From Paenibacillus bovis (GTDB taxonomy: Bacteria > Bacillota > Bacilli > Paenibacillales > Paenibacillaceae): DNA of 64,000 nt. The stretch is taken from positions 4,705,001 through 4,769,000 of the forward strand of contig NZ_CP013023.1 of the NCBI RefSeq assembly GCF_001421015.2. The letters are read 5' to 3'. Shown here one piece after another: positions 38,893 to 47,389 of the stretch. The first letter of the stretch is position 1. The number at the start of each line of letters is the position of its first letter. Position numbers and translations under genes: made by a program. The notes beneath the pieces were generated by a model. That model ran no database searches. It was not told the DNA's origin and saw only the letters and a program-made list of their open reading frames with translations.

Positions 38893-38935
38893 GGAAAAGG
38901 TTGCAGAATTGCAACGCGGTTATGAAATTGTAAAA

Positions 38936-40246
38936 TTACGCCTGTTCAGCTGCTGCTTCTACTTCTTTGCTGCTGTCTACCAGCAGTTCGATTGTTTTGC
39001 GCAGTTTGATTTCTTCGGACAGGCTTGCAAGAGAACCGTTCGCGGACAGGATGCTGCGAACTTCTTCTGCGCTGCGTTGGAATTGGGAAGCCATTTTCTC
39101 CAGCTCAGCTGTTACTTCGTCTTCGGAAACTTCGATGTTCTCTTCTTTTGCGATTTGCTCCAGAACAAGATTGTTACGAACACGCTTGGAAGCTTCTTCT
39201 TTCATTTGCTCTTTCAGGTCGTCTGTTGTCTGGCCGGAGAAGCTGGAGTACATGTCCAGGTTCATGCCTTGTTGACGAAGACGGTTGTCGAAGTCGCGAA
39301 CCATGTTGTCAGTCTCGGAGCTAACCATAGCATCCGGGATTTCGATTTCAGCGTTTTCAGCTGCTTTTTCTACAACTGCTGCTTCTTTGGCTGCTTTTAC
39401 TTCGTTTTCTTTGCGGGAAGCGATTTGCTCTTTCAGGTCCGCTTTGAATTCGTCCAGTGTATCGAATTCGCTAACGTCTTTGGCAAACTCATCATCCAGC
39501 TCAGGCAGGTTTTTGCGTTTGATTTCATGCAGTTTTACTTTGAACACAGCCTCTTTGCCAGCCAGTTCAGTTGCATGGTAATCTTCCGGGAAAGTAACTG
39601 TTACATCTTTGAAGTCGCCAGTAGCCATACCAACTACTTGATCTTCAAAGCCCGGGATAAAGGAGTTGGAACCCAGCTCCAGGGAGTAACGCTCAGCTTG
39701 TCCGCCTTCGAATGGAGTACCGTCAACAGATCCTTCGAAATCGATGGATACGGTGTCGCCATTCTCAGCAGCGCCTTCTTCAACAACAGACAGTTCAGCG
39801 TGACGCTGTTGCAGACGCTCCAGCTCGCTGTTGATGTCTTCGTCTGTTACTTCTACTTTGGATACTGGAACTTCCAGTCCTTTGTAGTCGCCCAGTTTTA
39901 CTTCTGGTTTTACAGTTACTTTTGCTTTGAATTTAAAAGGTTGGCCTTTTTCGAACTGTTCGATTTCGATTTCAGGACGGTCAACCGGGAAGATATCAGT
40001 CTCATCGATTGCTTCGGAGTATGCTTCCGGCAGCAGGATGTCGATTGCATCATTGTACAGGCTCTCTACGCCAAAACGCGCTTCGAAGATAGACCGTGGT
40101 ACTTTACCTTTACGGAAACCTGGTACGCTTACTGTTTTACCTACTTTATTAAAAGCTTTATCGATTGCTGCGCTTACACGCTCAGCAGATACTTCTACTT
40201 CAAGAACGCCAAGGTTCTTTTCTGTTTTTTCCCATTTTGCTGTCAT
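38936..40246 (-). CDS. tig: trigger factor
   Basis: Ribosome-bound chaperone with peptidyl-prolyl isomerase activity. 436 residues: N-terminal ribosome-binding domain with the signature VPGFRKGKVPRSIFE (about 40-54), FKBP-type PPIase domain (about 150-245, GDTVSIDFEGSVDG), and a helical C-terminal chaperone domain. GGAGGGG is upstream of the ATG. Alanine/glutamate-rich end, as usual. Confidence 0.98.
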   Translation of the reverse strand: MTAKWEKTEKNLGVLEVEVSAERVSAAIDKAFNKVGKTVSVPGFRKGKVPRSIFEARFGVESLYNDAIDILLPEAYSEAIDETDIFPVDRPEIEIEQFEKGQPFKFKAKVTVKPEVKLGDYKGLEVPVSKVEVTDEDINSELERLQQRHAELSVVEEGAAENGDTVSIDFEGSVDGTPFEGGQAERYSLELGSNSFIPGFEDQVVGMATGDFKDVTVTFPEDYHATELAGKEAVFKVKLHEIKRKNLPELDDEFAKDVSEFDTLDEFKADLKEQIASRKENEVKAAKEAAVVEKAAENAEIEIPDAMVSSETDNMVRDFDNRLRQQGMNLDMYSSFSGQTTDDLKEQMKEEASKRVRNNLVLEQIAKEENIEVSEDEVTAELEKMASQFQRSAEEVRSILSANGSLASLSEEIKLRKTIELLVDSSKEVEAAAEQA

Positions 40247-40398
40247 TTCAAGAATTCCCCTCCAAAAAATATTAACATGAATTGATTATTGAAATTGTAT
40301 ACATTTCACGTGCAGAATAACCACTATAGTATATACAACAATTCATGTTTTATCAAGTTTGTTTCTGCACTCTATCCTGAGGTATCCTGCATCCCCGG

Positions 40399-41382
40399 TT
40401 AGCGGGGCATCTGGCTGGATACAAACTGCTGGATAGCGCGGCAAGCCTGCTCGTAACGGAAGCGAATACTGTCTGTCACTCCGTACATGATACGCGTCTC
40501 TTCTTCGTTGCTGCTGCCTTCGAGCGTCTCTGCTACCGTATGGTGCAGGGCAGCCGCCCAGATATCAATCTCCGCATCATCCCCGCGTGTGATCCAGATA
40601 TAGTTCTGGGTACCATAGATGCTCATAATGAACTGCGTCCACAGCTCCTGGGCAAAGTAAAACAGATTGGGTGCGCTGATCTCGGCTTTGTCGGATACAC
40701 GCTCCAGGATCTGGATAATGGTCAGCGGGAACTCGGTCGGATCAAGTGGCACAGTCTCGACTTCAATATCTACCCGCTCATGCTGATGCATAAAAGAGAC
40801 TGTCCCACGATAGCCACGCCGGCGAAGCGTCTGCAGAATCCGGAACTGAATCAGCGGATGGATCTGGTGATCTTCCTGCAGCCAATCGATCAGGCGCTGC
40901 TCTATATCCGGCTGGTCCAGATAAGAGAGCTGTTCAAGCGCCAACAGCGTACGTTCCGATACCGGACGCTCCATTGCCGTCTTAAGTAGCTTTTCTTCAT
41001 ATAACCGGTCTTCGGACTGCTTGAGCCGGATACGCTCGCGCATGATCTGTTCATTATTCGCAGCAGGTTCTTCATCCTCGGCGGAATCCGAATCCTCAAA
41101 ATGGCCATGCGAAGACTCCGGGAACGTCGTGCGCAGCCATCCGAGCAGCGACTCCCATTCTTCCAGCTGGCGCTGATCCTGTCCCTGGCATTGCAGCAAA
41201 AACTCCAGCAACCCCATGGCTTCATGATAACGCTCTGTCTCAAGCATATTGGTTAATTCAACCTGATAATAGTCAAGTGTCTTGGGAAACAGGACTACAT
41301 TCCGATTGTTGTCTGTATGTGAATTCGTTGAATCAGTGATAACGGCACCTCCTACATTCATCACATTATTCTGTGATTTCAT
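40399..41382 (-). CDS. unrecognised helical protein, 327 residues
   Basis: No family assigned. No signal peptide or membrane span. Residues 35-85 (YYQVELTNMLETERYHEAMGLLEFLL onward) look like one or two tetratricopeptide-type helix pairs; an acidic low-complexity linker follows (SDSAEDEEPAANNEQ); the rest is helical with an LLALEQLSYLDQP HEAT/TPR-like stretch and an aromatic segment near the end (TQNYIWITRGDDAEIDIWAAAL). A scaffold or adaptor role is inferred only from this. It lies 152 bp upstream of tig on the same strand. Confidence 0.72.
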   Translation of the reverse strand: MKSQNNVMNVGGAVITDSTNSHTDNNRNVVLFPKTLDYYQVELTNMLETERYHEAMGLLEFLLQCQGQDQRQLEEWESLLGWLRTTFPESSHGHFEDSDSAEDEEPAANNEQIMRERIRLKQSEDRLYEEKLLKTAMERPVSERTLLALEQLSYLDQPDIEQRLIDWLQEDHQIHPLIQFRILQTLRRRGYRGTVSFMHQHERVDIEVETVPLDPTEFPLTIIQILERVSDKAEISAPNLFYFAQELWTQFIMSIYGTQNYIWITRGDDAEIDIWAAALHHTVAETLEGSSNEEETRIMYGVTDSIRFRYEQACRAIQQFVSSQMPR

Positions 41383-41591
41383 GATTATAGCACAGCTTCC
41401 TTGCTGCTTAAAAACATAGACTGTCTCTTATATTGTATATAAACCATATCAACCCAGGATACCAGACCAAAGCGTAATTCTTATATGACTACAAAGGGGT
41501 AATGCCTATTGGAAGCTGGTTTTTTCACTTTGCGGAACATTGAATTGGAGTTGGATTCGGCTTTGGCCAATAGCAACCCATTAAAATTTGC

Positions 41592-41620
41592 TTGCCTTCC
41601 GACTTGGTTCATGATATTAT
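41592..41620 (+). promoter_or_regulatory. promoter of the plus-strand tRNA-Arg
   Basis: TTGCCT (41592-41597), 17 bp and TATTAT (41615-41620), about 31 bp before the tRNA. Confidence 0.65.
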
Positions 41621-41651
41621 ATTTTTGTTGCGCTTGAAATATTGAATATTT

Positions 41652-41725
<74 letters not shown>

Positions 41726-41736
41726 TTACAACAATG

Positions 41737-41776
41737 AAAAAGCCTTTCATCCTTTTAAGGGGTGAGAGGCTTTTTT
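41737..41776. terminator. bidirectional terminator between tRNA-Arg and oxidoreductase gene
   Basis: AAAAGCCTTTCATCC pairs with GGGGTGAGAGGCTTTT, leaving T-runs on both strands. It serves the plus-strand tRNA and the minus-strand gene ending at 41787. Confidence 0.85.
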
Positions 41777-41786
41777 CGTTTCCGAA

Positions 41787-42788
41787 TTATATGCTTTCTT
41801 CCGGTTTGGAAGAAGTGATCTTTTCAAAAGGATAATGCATCTTCCACTTTTCACGGATGCGGGTCATCAGTTCCATTACATCTGTAGTCAGGTCCATGGT
41901 GTGTTCTGGCTGTTCTCCTTGAACGCAGCGATTCATATACTCTACTTCATATGCCAGTGCCTGATCTGTTGAACCTGCCTGAATCGTCTCGGTCTGTCCA
42001 TCTGTGTAATGAATAACAGCCTGATCCGCACGAGAAAATTCTCTAATCTCGATATATCCCTTTTCACAGCCTATGATGCCGGTGCGGGGAATCGATGTAT
42101 TCAATGATAGGGATACATTCGCCATCTCATTGCGGCGGGTTTGCAGAATAGTTGCAGACTGCTCATCTACACCGGTAGCTGCCTTGTGCACACTGGTCAG
42201 TATCTGGTCCAGCGGACCGGACAAAAAGCAGCGTACAAAAGAAAGGGCATATACGCCCATATCCAGAAGTGCTCCTCCTGCCAGTTCAGGATTATAGAAG
42301 CGGTTCTCCGGATCGTATTCCTTGGGGTCACCCATCGAGACATTGATCATCTGAAGTGCGCCCAATCGGCCGCTGTCCAAGATCGTATGCAGCTTTTGAT
42401 AAAGCGGCATATGATAAATAGTCATGGCTTCCGCCAGAATACGATTTTTTTCTTTGGCCAGTGCTTGGATTTCCTGCAGTTCTTCGCTGTTGACAGTAAT
42501 CGCCTTTTCACAAAAAACATGTTTGTCCGCATGAAGACATTTTATGACATAACTGCGATGATTACTGTGCGGTGTAGCTATATATACAATATCAATTGCA
42601 GGATTACGCAGCATTTCATCTATATTATCATAGGCATGCTCGGCGCCGCATTCAGATGCAAATTGTCTGGAGCGATCCATTTGGCGTGAACAAACAGCAA
42701 AGACACGGCCATTTACCTGACGAATCGCATCTGCAAAATCATGCGCAATTTCTCCTGTACCGACAATCGCCCAATTCAAAGTCGTCAT
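41787..42788 (-). CDS. Gfo/Idh/MocA family oxidoreductase, 333 residues
   Basis: NAD(P)-dependent oxidoreductase of the glucose-fructose oxidoreductase / inositol dehydrogenase family; substrate unknown, likely a sugar or polyol. N-terminal Rossmann motif AIVGTGEIAHDFADAI (8-23), the family lysine motif HVFCEKAITVN (near residue 93), and a DPENRFYNPELAGGALLDMGVYAL segment in the substrate domain. AGGAGG precedes the ATG. It follows the second oxidoreductase gene with a terminator between, so they are probably separate transcripts. Confidence 0.9.
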   Translation of the reverse strand: MTTLNWAIVGTGEIAHDFADAIRQVNGRVFAVCSRQMDRSRQFASECGAEHAYDNIDEMLRNPAIDIVYIATPHSNHRSYVIKCLHADKHVFCEKAITVNSEELQEIQALAKEKNRILAEAMTIYHMPLYQKLHTILDSGRLGALQMINVSMGDPKEYDPENRFYNPELAGGALLDMGVYALSFVRCFLSGPLDQILTSVHKAATGVDEQSATILQTRRNEMANVSLSLNTSIPRTGIIGCEKGYIEIREFSRADQAVIHYTDGQTETIQAGSTDQALAYEVEYMNRCVQGEQPEHTMDLTTDVMELMTRIREKWKMHYPFEKITSSKPEESI

Positions 42789-42860
42789 ACACTTGCCTCC
42801 TGTCTGTTGCTTCAGTCTTATGTATCATTACCCTTTTGCAAAGGTCGTTTACCAGCATGC

Positions 42861-42900
42861 AAAAAAAGACGGCCGCCATGTTCATGATAGGCGTACCGTC
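42861..42900 (-). terminator. terminator after the 436-residue oxidoreductase gene
   Basis: GACGGTACGCC/GGCGGCCGTC-type stem with a 12-15 base loop followed by TTTTTTT on the minus strand. Confidence 0.7.
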
Positions 42901-43033
42901 CCCGAAAACCTATAACTGTTCATTAATAAAGCTAGCTGTAGCTATAGTGTTCTATACGTATACAGTTCTATATACAGCGTTATATTTTGTTACTACCGCT
43001 GTGCATCTCTACTATTAATATATTATTCCACTA

Positions 43034-44344
43034 CTATCTGTGACTCGACGACGGAATCTGAACAAGGCTATCTACCTGAACAGGCAGCCCGGTACGGATC
43101 GACTGATTGGCGGCAATCCCTGTCAGGATCGAGCGGGCTCCATCGATATGATTGGCTGCGCGGTGAAAAGGATCTTCGGCCGGATGACCAAACAGGTCAT
43201 TCAGCAGCTCCGGATCACCGCCCCCATGCCCGCCGGCTTTCTCTTCCACTTCCACCTCATACGGTTCGGCGAACATTGGGAAGACACGGATCTGCTTGCC
43301 TTCCAGTGCCCCTTCGTCGGCTTTGTCTCCACCGGCATTCACATAGGACTTTTCAATCACCTGCATTTCAATCCGACCGTGCGTACCATTAAAGGCGATC
43401 CGGTAGCCTTCCCAGGGCATATAAGCATTCAGGGAGTAGGTCAGCATCGCTTTGTTCTTGTAGCGAACCATAACGCTCATCGTATCCTCGATACTGATCC
43501 CGTCACCAAATACACTTTGGTCCCGCTGGTAACCATCTTCATGTTCGGCATCCAGATACATCGCTTTGAGATTGGGATTATCGTCAAGCCTAAGCGCAAA
43601 AGGATCATCCTGGGCTGCCGGGCTGCCGGTTGCCCGGTTATAAAAGGAAGTCACGCCGCGCTGCTCTGCATTTTCCCTGCCGTAAAACAGTAGATCTCCA
43701 AACGCAAATACCGTATCCGGCTGAGAACCGATCCAGAAGTTGACCAGATCAAAATGATGGGTGGACTTGTGCACAAGCAGTCCGCCGCTATTGCGCTTGT
43801 CCCGGTGCCAGCGGCGGAAATAATCAGCACCGTGCTGGGTATTCAGCAGCCATTCAAAATGAACCGACGTCACCTCACCGATCGCTCCATCGCGAATCAG
43901 TTCGCGTGCTCGGGTATGGTGAGGGGCGTAGCGATAATTGAAGGTCACTCGCGCATTGCGGCCGGTTCGAGATACCGCATCTATAATTTCCTGGCATTTA
44001 TGTTCATCTACTGTCATGGGTTTCTCGGTAATCACATCACAGCCTAGCTCCATCGCACGAATAATATAACGATGATGGGTACGATCCACGCTTGTTACGA
44101 TAACGATATCCGGTTTCTTTTCATCAATCATCTGCTCAAATTGATCGGCGGTATACAAATCGACCGGGTGATAATCATATTTTTGTTCCAGCAGTGTATT
44201 CGCATACCGGGCTCTTGTCTGATTGATATCACAAAAGGCAATCAATTCGGCAGTTTCACGAAAATCGCGTGCAATCGCTCCATAAAAAAATTCAGCTCGT
44301 CCACCTGTGCCTACAAGTGCATATGTTTTCGGCTTCATTATCAT
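43034..44344 (-). CDS. Gfo/Idh/MocA family oxidoreductase, 436 residues
   Basis: Second member of the family, with a longer C-terminal domain like enzymes acting on modified sugars. Start MIMKPKTYALVGTGG, with GGGGAGGAACG upstream. Rossmann motif at 7-20, the CDVITEKPMTVDEH motif with the conserved lysine, and VHKSTHHFDLVNFWIG carrying the histidine/aspartate pair usual near the active site. It is divergent from an AraC-type regulator, which suggests carbohydrate-dependent control. The exact substrate cannot be told. Confidence 0.9.
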   Translation of the reverse strand: MIMKPKTYALVGTGGRAEFFYGAIARDFRETAELIAFCDINQTRARYANTLLEQKYDYHPVDLYTADQFEQMIDEKKPDIVIVTSVDRTHHRYIIRAMELGCDVITEKPMTVDEHKCQEIIDAVSRTGRNARVTFNYRYAPHHTRARELIRDGAIGEVTSVHFEWLLNTQHGADYFRRWHRDKRNSGGLLVHKSTHHFDLVNFWIGSQPDTVFAFGDLLFYGRENAEQRGVTSFYNRATGSPAAQDDPFALRLDDNPNLKAMYLDAEHEDGYQRDQSVFGDGISIEDTMSVMVRYKNKAMLTYSLNAYMPWEGYRIAFNGTHGRIEMQVIEKSYVNAGGDKADEGALEGKQIRVFPMFAEPYEVEVEEKAGGHGGGDPELLNDLFGHPAEDPFHRAANHIDGARSILTGIAANQSIRTGLPVQVDSLVQIPSSSHR

Positions 44345-44388
44345 CGTTCCTCCCCAGAACATAATCAGTCTGTCTGAGAACAGATTAG

Positions 44389-44413
44389 CAAAAAAAGCGG
44401 AGCTATTCTCCGC
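44389..44413 (-). terminator. terminator-like hairpin in the oxidoreductase leader
   Basis: GCGGAG/CTCCGC with a 5-base loop and then TTTTTTT on the minus strand, 45 bp before the 436-residue oxidoreductase start. Because the gene to its right is on the other strand, it either blocks antisense transcripts or acts as an attenuator of the oxidoreductase. Confidence 0.6.
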
Positions 44414-44500
44414 AAATGATGCTTTATTTCACTAATGCCGCTTATTTTGTTATGATATACTCCAAAATAGATAACGCTTACATAAAAGGGAGGAGATAGC

Positions 44501-45375
44501 ATGAATCCCGATCTTCATAGTAATCTGGCCAGTCCGCATGCACTGGTCGCTGAGTATATCGTACGCAGTGATTACTTTGCGATGACGACTGAGCATGTAC
44601 ATCCTCATTATGAGATCTATATTTTGCTGTCGGGTGAACGAACCTATTTTATCGGGGTCAGTTATACGAAGTACATACCGGGGATATTGTATTTATAGGC
44701 AAAAATGAGCTGCACCGAACATTGCCCGGTGAGCTGCCGGAGCATAAACGCATTGTGCTTTATTTTAATGATCGATTTGTAGAACAGCATTTTGGCGAAG
44801 AAAAGCAGTGGCTGCTTCAGCCTTTTTATCGCGGTTATCCGGTGTTCCATACGACTAACCGGGATCAGGGGTGGCTGCAGCCGATTATTCAGCAGCTGGT
44901 GCGTGAGCTGACGATTCAGAACGAAGGATACCAGCTGCTTGTCCATCATCTGGTAATGGAGCTGCTCATCCACTGTGCCCGCAGCCAGTCTGCAGCTTCT
45001 GCTGAATCGCCAGCCAGCCGGACTGCTATCCAGCAGCAGATGTCCGATATTGCCCAATATATCAAGCAGCACCATCAGCAAGCGTTGTCCCTACAGACGA
45101 TTGCCAATCAATTTCATCTGAGCCCATCTCATCTGAGCCGGATGTTCAAACGTACTACTGGTTTCCATCTGACCGAATATATGAATACGATTCGTATCCA
45201 GACGGCCCAGCAGCTGTTAAGAGAGAGCGATCTCAAAATTATTGATATTGCGGAAGCGGCTGGATTTAATAACTTTTCCCACTTTGGCAAAATATTCAAG
45301 CAGATGTGCCAGGTCAGTCCGCGAGAATACCGGATAGCAGCAGGCAAGCGATCCAACTTGACTGCCCAGCAATAA
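44501..45375 (+). pseudogene. AraC family transcriptional regulator, broken by a frameshift
   Basis: The first frame (44501-44698) gives the N-terminus of a cupin-type AraC protein (MNPDLHSNLASPH ... HPHYEIYILLSGERTYFIG) and then runs into a stop. The reading continues one frame over as GQLYEVHTGDIVFIGKNELHRTLPG into the rest, which ends with two helix-turn-helix motifs (IANQFHLSPSHLSRMFKRT and IIDIAEAAGFNNFSHFGKIFK). The shift is at a run of four G (44654-44657); five G would restore the frame. GGGAGGAGATAGC precedes the ATG. It would have controlled the divergent sugar oxidoreductase. Confidence 0.88.
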
Positions 45376-45586
45376 GCACTCTTTGGTTATATGATTAACA
45401 ATTGGTATAAGACCAAAGATCGCTAAAAGAACAATGACTACTCGTTAATGAATGCTCATTGATGAATCTTATAAGATCAACAACTGCTGAAGATCAAAAC
45501 CTGCCTAAAATCAATAACAGCCATAACATCAACAATCACGATCAGCTTCACAACTGCATCAGCTTAGCAATCGTCAAATGTTCATT

Positions 45587-46048
45587 TTACAGCTGCGGAG
45601 CTTCGGCAGATGTTAGCAGCGCACGCAGCAGCAGGGAAGCACTCCCATCTTCATGCTCCAGCAGTACCCAGTTGACTGCAATCGTATCCTTGAGCTGCTG
45701 TGCCTGCTCAAGCGTCAGCTGCAGACCATCCATCCGTCCTTCTTCCGCTTCGATATAATCACGTGAGGCCTCCATGGACAGTGCATACTTGAGCCAGTTT
45801 TTCATGCCCGGTACGGTGGTAAACGTCATACGATATCCATCGCGAACTGCCTGTACCAGTTGTTCACCATGTTCATTCGCATAATTCATCCATTCGGCAA
45901 AATCGATATCCACACTGCTAACAGCACGCAGCGGGGCATCTGCTTGTTCACTCAGTGCCTGAATCAGTATATCTTCTGCAATACCTTCCGAGCGCAGACG
46001 TTCGATAATGATCGCGCTGCGTTGGGATATTCTCACTTGTTCTGTCAT
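45587..46048 (-). CDS. unrecognised protein, 153 residues
   Basis: I do not recognise this product. It starts MTEQVRISQRSAIIIERLRSE, with GGAGGACGG upstream; the open frame upstream of it is not needed. It is acidic, soluble and helical, with a WMNYANEHGEQLVQAV helix and no cysteine or motif that gives a function. It lies downstream of the PsiE-like gene on the same strand. Confidence 0.65.
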   Translation of the reverse strand: MTEQVRISQRSAIIIERLRSEGIAEDILIQALSEQADAPLRAVSSVDIDFAEWMNYANEHGEQLVQAVRDGYRMTFTTVPGMKNWLKYALSMEASRDYIEAEEGRMDGLQLTLEQAQQLKDTIAVNWVLLEHEDGSASLLLRALLTSAEAPQL

Positions 46049-46159
46049 GGATCCGTCCTCCATTGTTTCATTAATATGCGCATACGCGATAAACACTACA
46101 TGTAGCCGGTTAACGGCTGCACCTCTATCGTATCATACTCCTTATAACGCATGCTTGTA

Positions 46160-46576
46160 TCAGTTGTCACGGCGGATCGGACGCGTATTGGCGAGCAGCA
46201 GAGCACCGAGCAATGCCAGAATCGCCAAAGACCACAATAATGTATTCATCGCATTATCGTAATCTACAATAATCAGCCGGATAATCGCAGTAATCCCAAT
46301 ATAGATGAAGTAACGCAGTGGGAAATGGAATCCGCTTTTGAAATATTTGACGATTAGGGCGATAAACTCAAAGTATAAAAAGAACACCAGCAGCTGGTCC
46401 ATGAATTCATACGCTGTCGTCCCTGTATCTCCACTGATAAAGATAAAACTGAAAATATACCAGGTTTCTTTTAACAGGAAAAAGCATAATGTAAAAGCCA
46501 CCAGACCGAGGGTGATATTGAGTACGGCTTGCAAAATGGCCGGAATTTGGTGCACATGACGCATCCAGTTTTTCAT
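46160..46576 (-). CDS. PsiE-like phosphate-starvation-inducible membrane protein
   Basis: 138 residues with four hydrophobic segments (about 15-40, 55-78, 85-105, 112-130) and the family-like stretch FPLRYFIYIGITAIIRLIIVD. Matches the PsiE family; function unknown. GGGAGGAAAC precedes the ATG. The neighbouring genes give no phosphate context. Confidence 0.8.
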   Translation of the reverse strand: MKNWMRHVHQIPAILQAVLNITLGLVAFTLCFFLLKETWYIFSFIFISGDTGTTAYEFMDQLLVFFLYFEFIALIVKYFKSGFHFPLRYFIYIGITAIIRLIIVDYDNAMNTLLWSLAILALLGALLLANTRPIRRDN

Positions 46577-46991
46577 AATTGTTTCCTCCCGTCTATGGAT
46601 CTGTTTTGTTATATGAACAGGCTGTGCGTCTAAATCTACTGGACGCTGGTAGATGAATTGAGTATACAATTTGCTCTTAGCGGCTGCAATAAGTGCTTGT
46701 TATCCCTATTTATTATATCTATGGAGTTATTAACTCTCTTTATGGAATTATATTATTTACCTTTATTTTGACGATCCATATGTAGGTTCGGATGGATTCT
46801 CTGCCCAATCCAGTTCTCCTGCATATACTGTTCAAGTGATTGGCGGCAGCGGTAATGTATGCAATGTAGTCTATATGGTGACCAATACCTGATCCAGTAG
46901 CTGGCTGATACTCTTGATCTGATCAATTGGACTCTGCAAATAGGTGCAAAAAAAGCGCTCTTCATTATATAAATGAAGAGCGCTTTTTGGA
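46577..46991. other. intergenic region between the PsiE-like gene and tRNA-Arg
   Basis: 415 bp. It holds the tRNA terminator at its right end. Positions 46734-46892 (plus strand) contain an open frame with no start codon whose translation (FDDPYVGSDGFSAQSSSPAY and on) looks like protein rather than noise; it may be a gene remnant. No known family was recognised. Confidence 0.4.
46949..46988 (-). terminator. terminator after the minus-strand tRNA-Arg
   Basis: AAAAAGCGCTCTTCATT/AATGAAGAGCGCTTTTT, a long near-perfect stem, then TTTGC on the minus strand. Confidence 0.88.
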
Positions 46992-47065
<74 letters not shown>

Positions 47066-47389
47066 ACATAATATGTATAAATCGACGACAAATGATATTA
47101 TACCGTAATTCAGTATTTTTTCAAATATAATTTTTAATAGCGGTTAGTCAGTATCGGTGATCTGGTATATACTGGCTAAACAGGTGGTTATCCCACCAAA
47201 ATAATCCTTTCTGGATTTCGTTAAAAATAATAGTTCTAATTATCCAAAAATAAGTTTTAATTGGGAAAATGTGTATTATAATATACCTACAACTATTTAA
47301 CTAATATGAGAACGTTATCGAATCACTATATATTGCAATCGTTATCATATCGGCTGATATGTCATTGAACTGAAATGGAGGTATCCATA
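47066..47389. other. intergenic region between tRNA-Arg and fapA
   Basis: 324 bp, very AT-rich. It holds the tRNA promoter on the minus strand and, on the plus strand, a TATAAT at 47277-47282 that may be the fapA -10 (no good -35; TTTTAA is at 16 bp). The predicted fapA leader would be about 100 bases. Confidence 0.45.
47097..47124 (-). promoter_or_regulatory. promoter of the minus-strand tRNA-Arg
   Basis: TTGAAA (47119-47124), 16 bp and TATAAT (47097-47102) on the minus strand, about 32 bp before the tRNA. Confidence 0.7.

Noticed and set aside
38891..40285. 464-codon plus-strand open frame opposite tig
   Set aside because: Phe/Cys-rich antisense of the trigger factor gene; no start signal.
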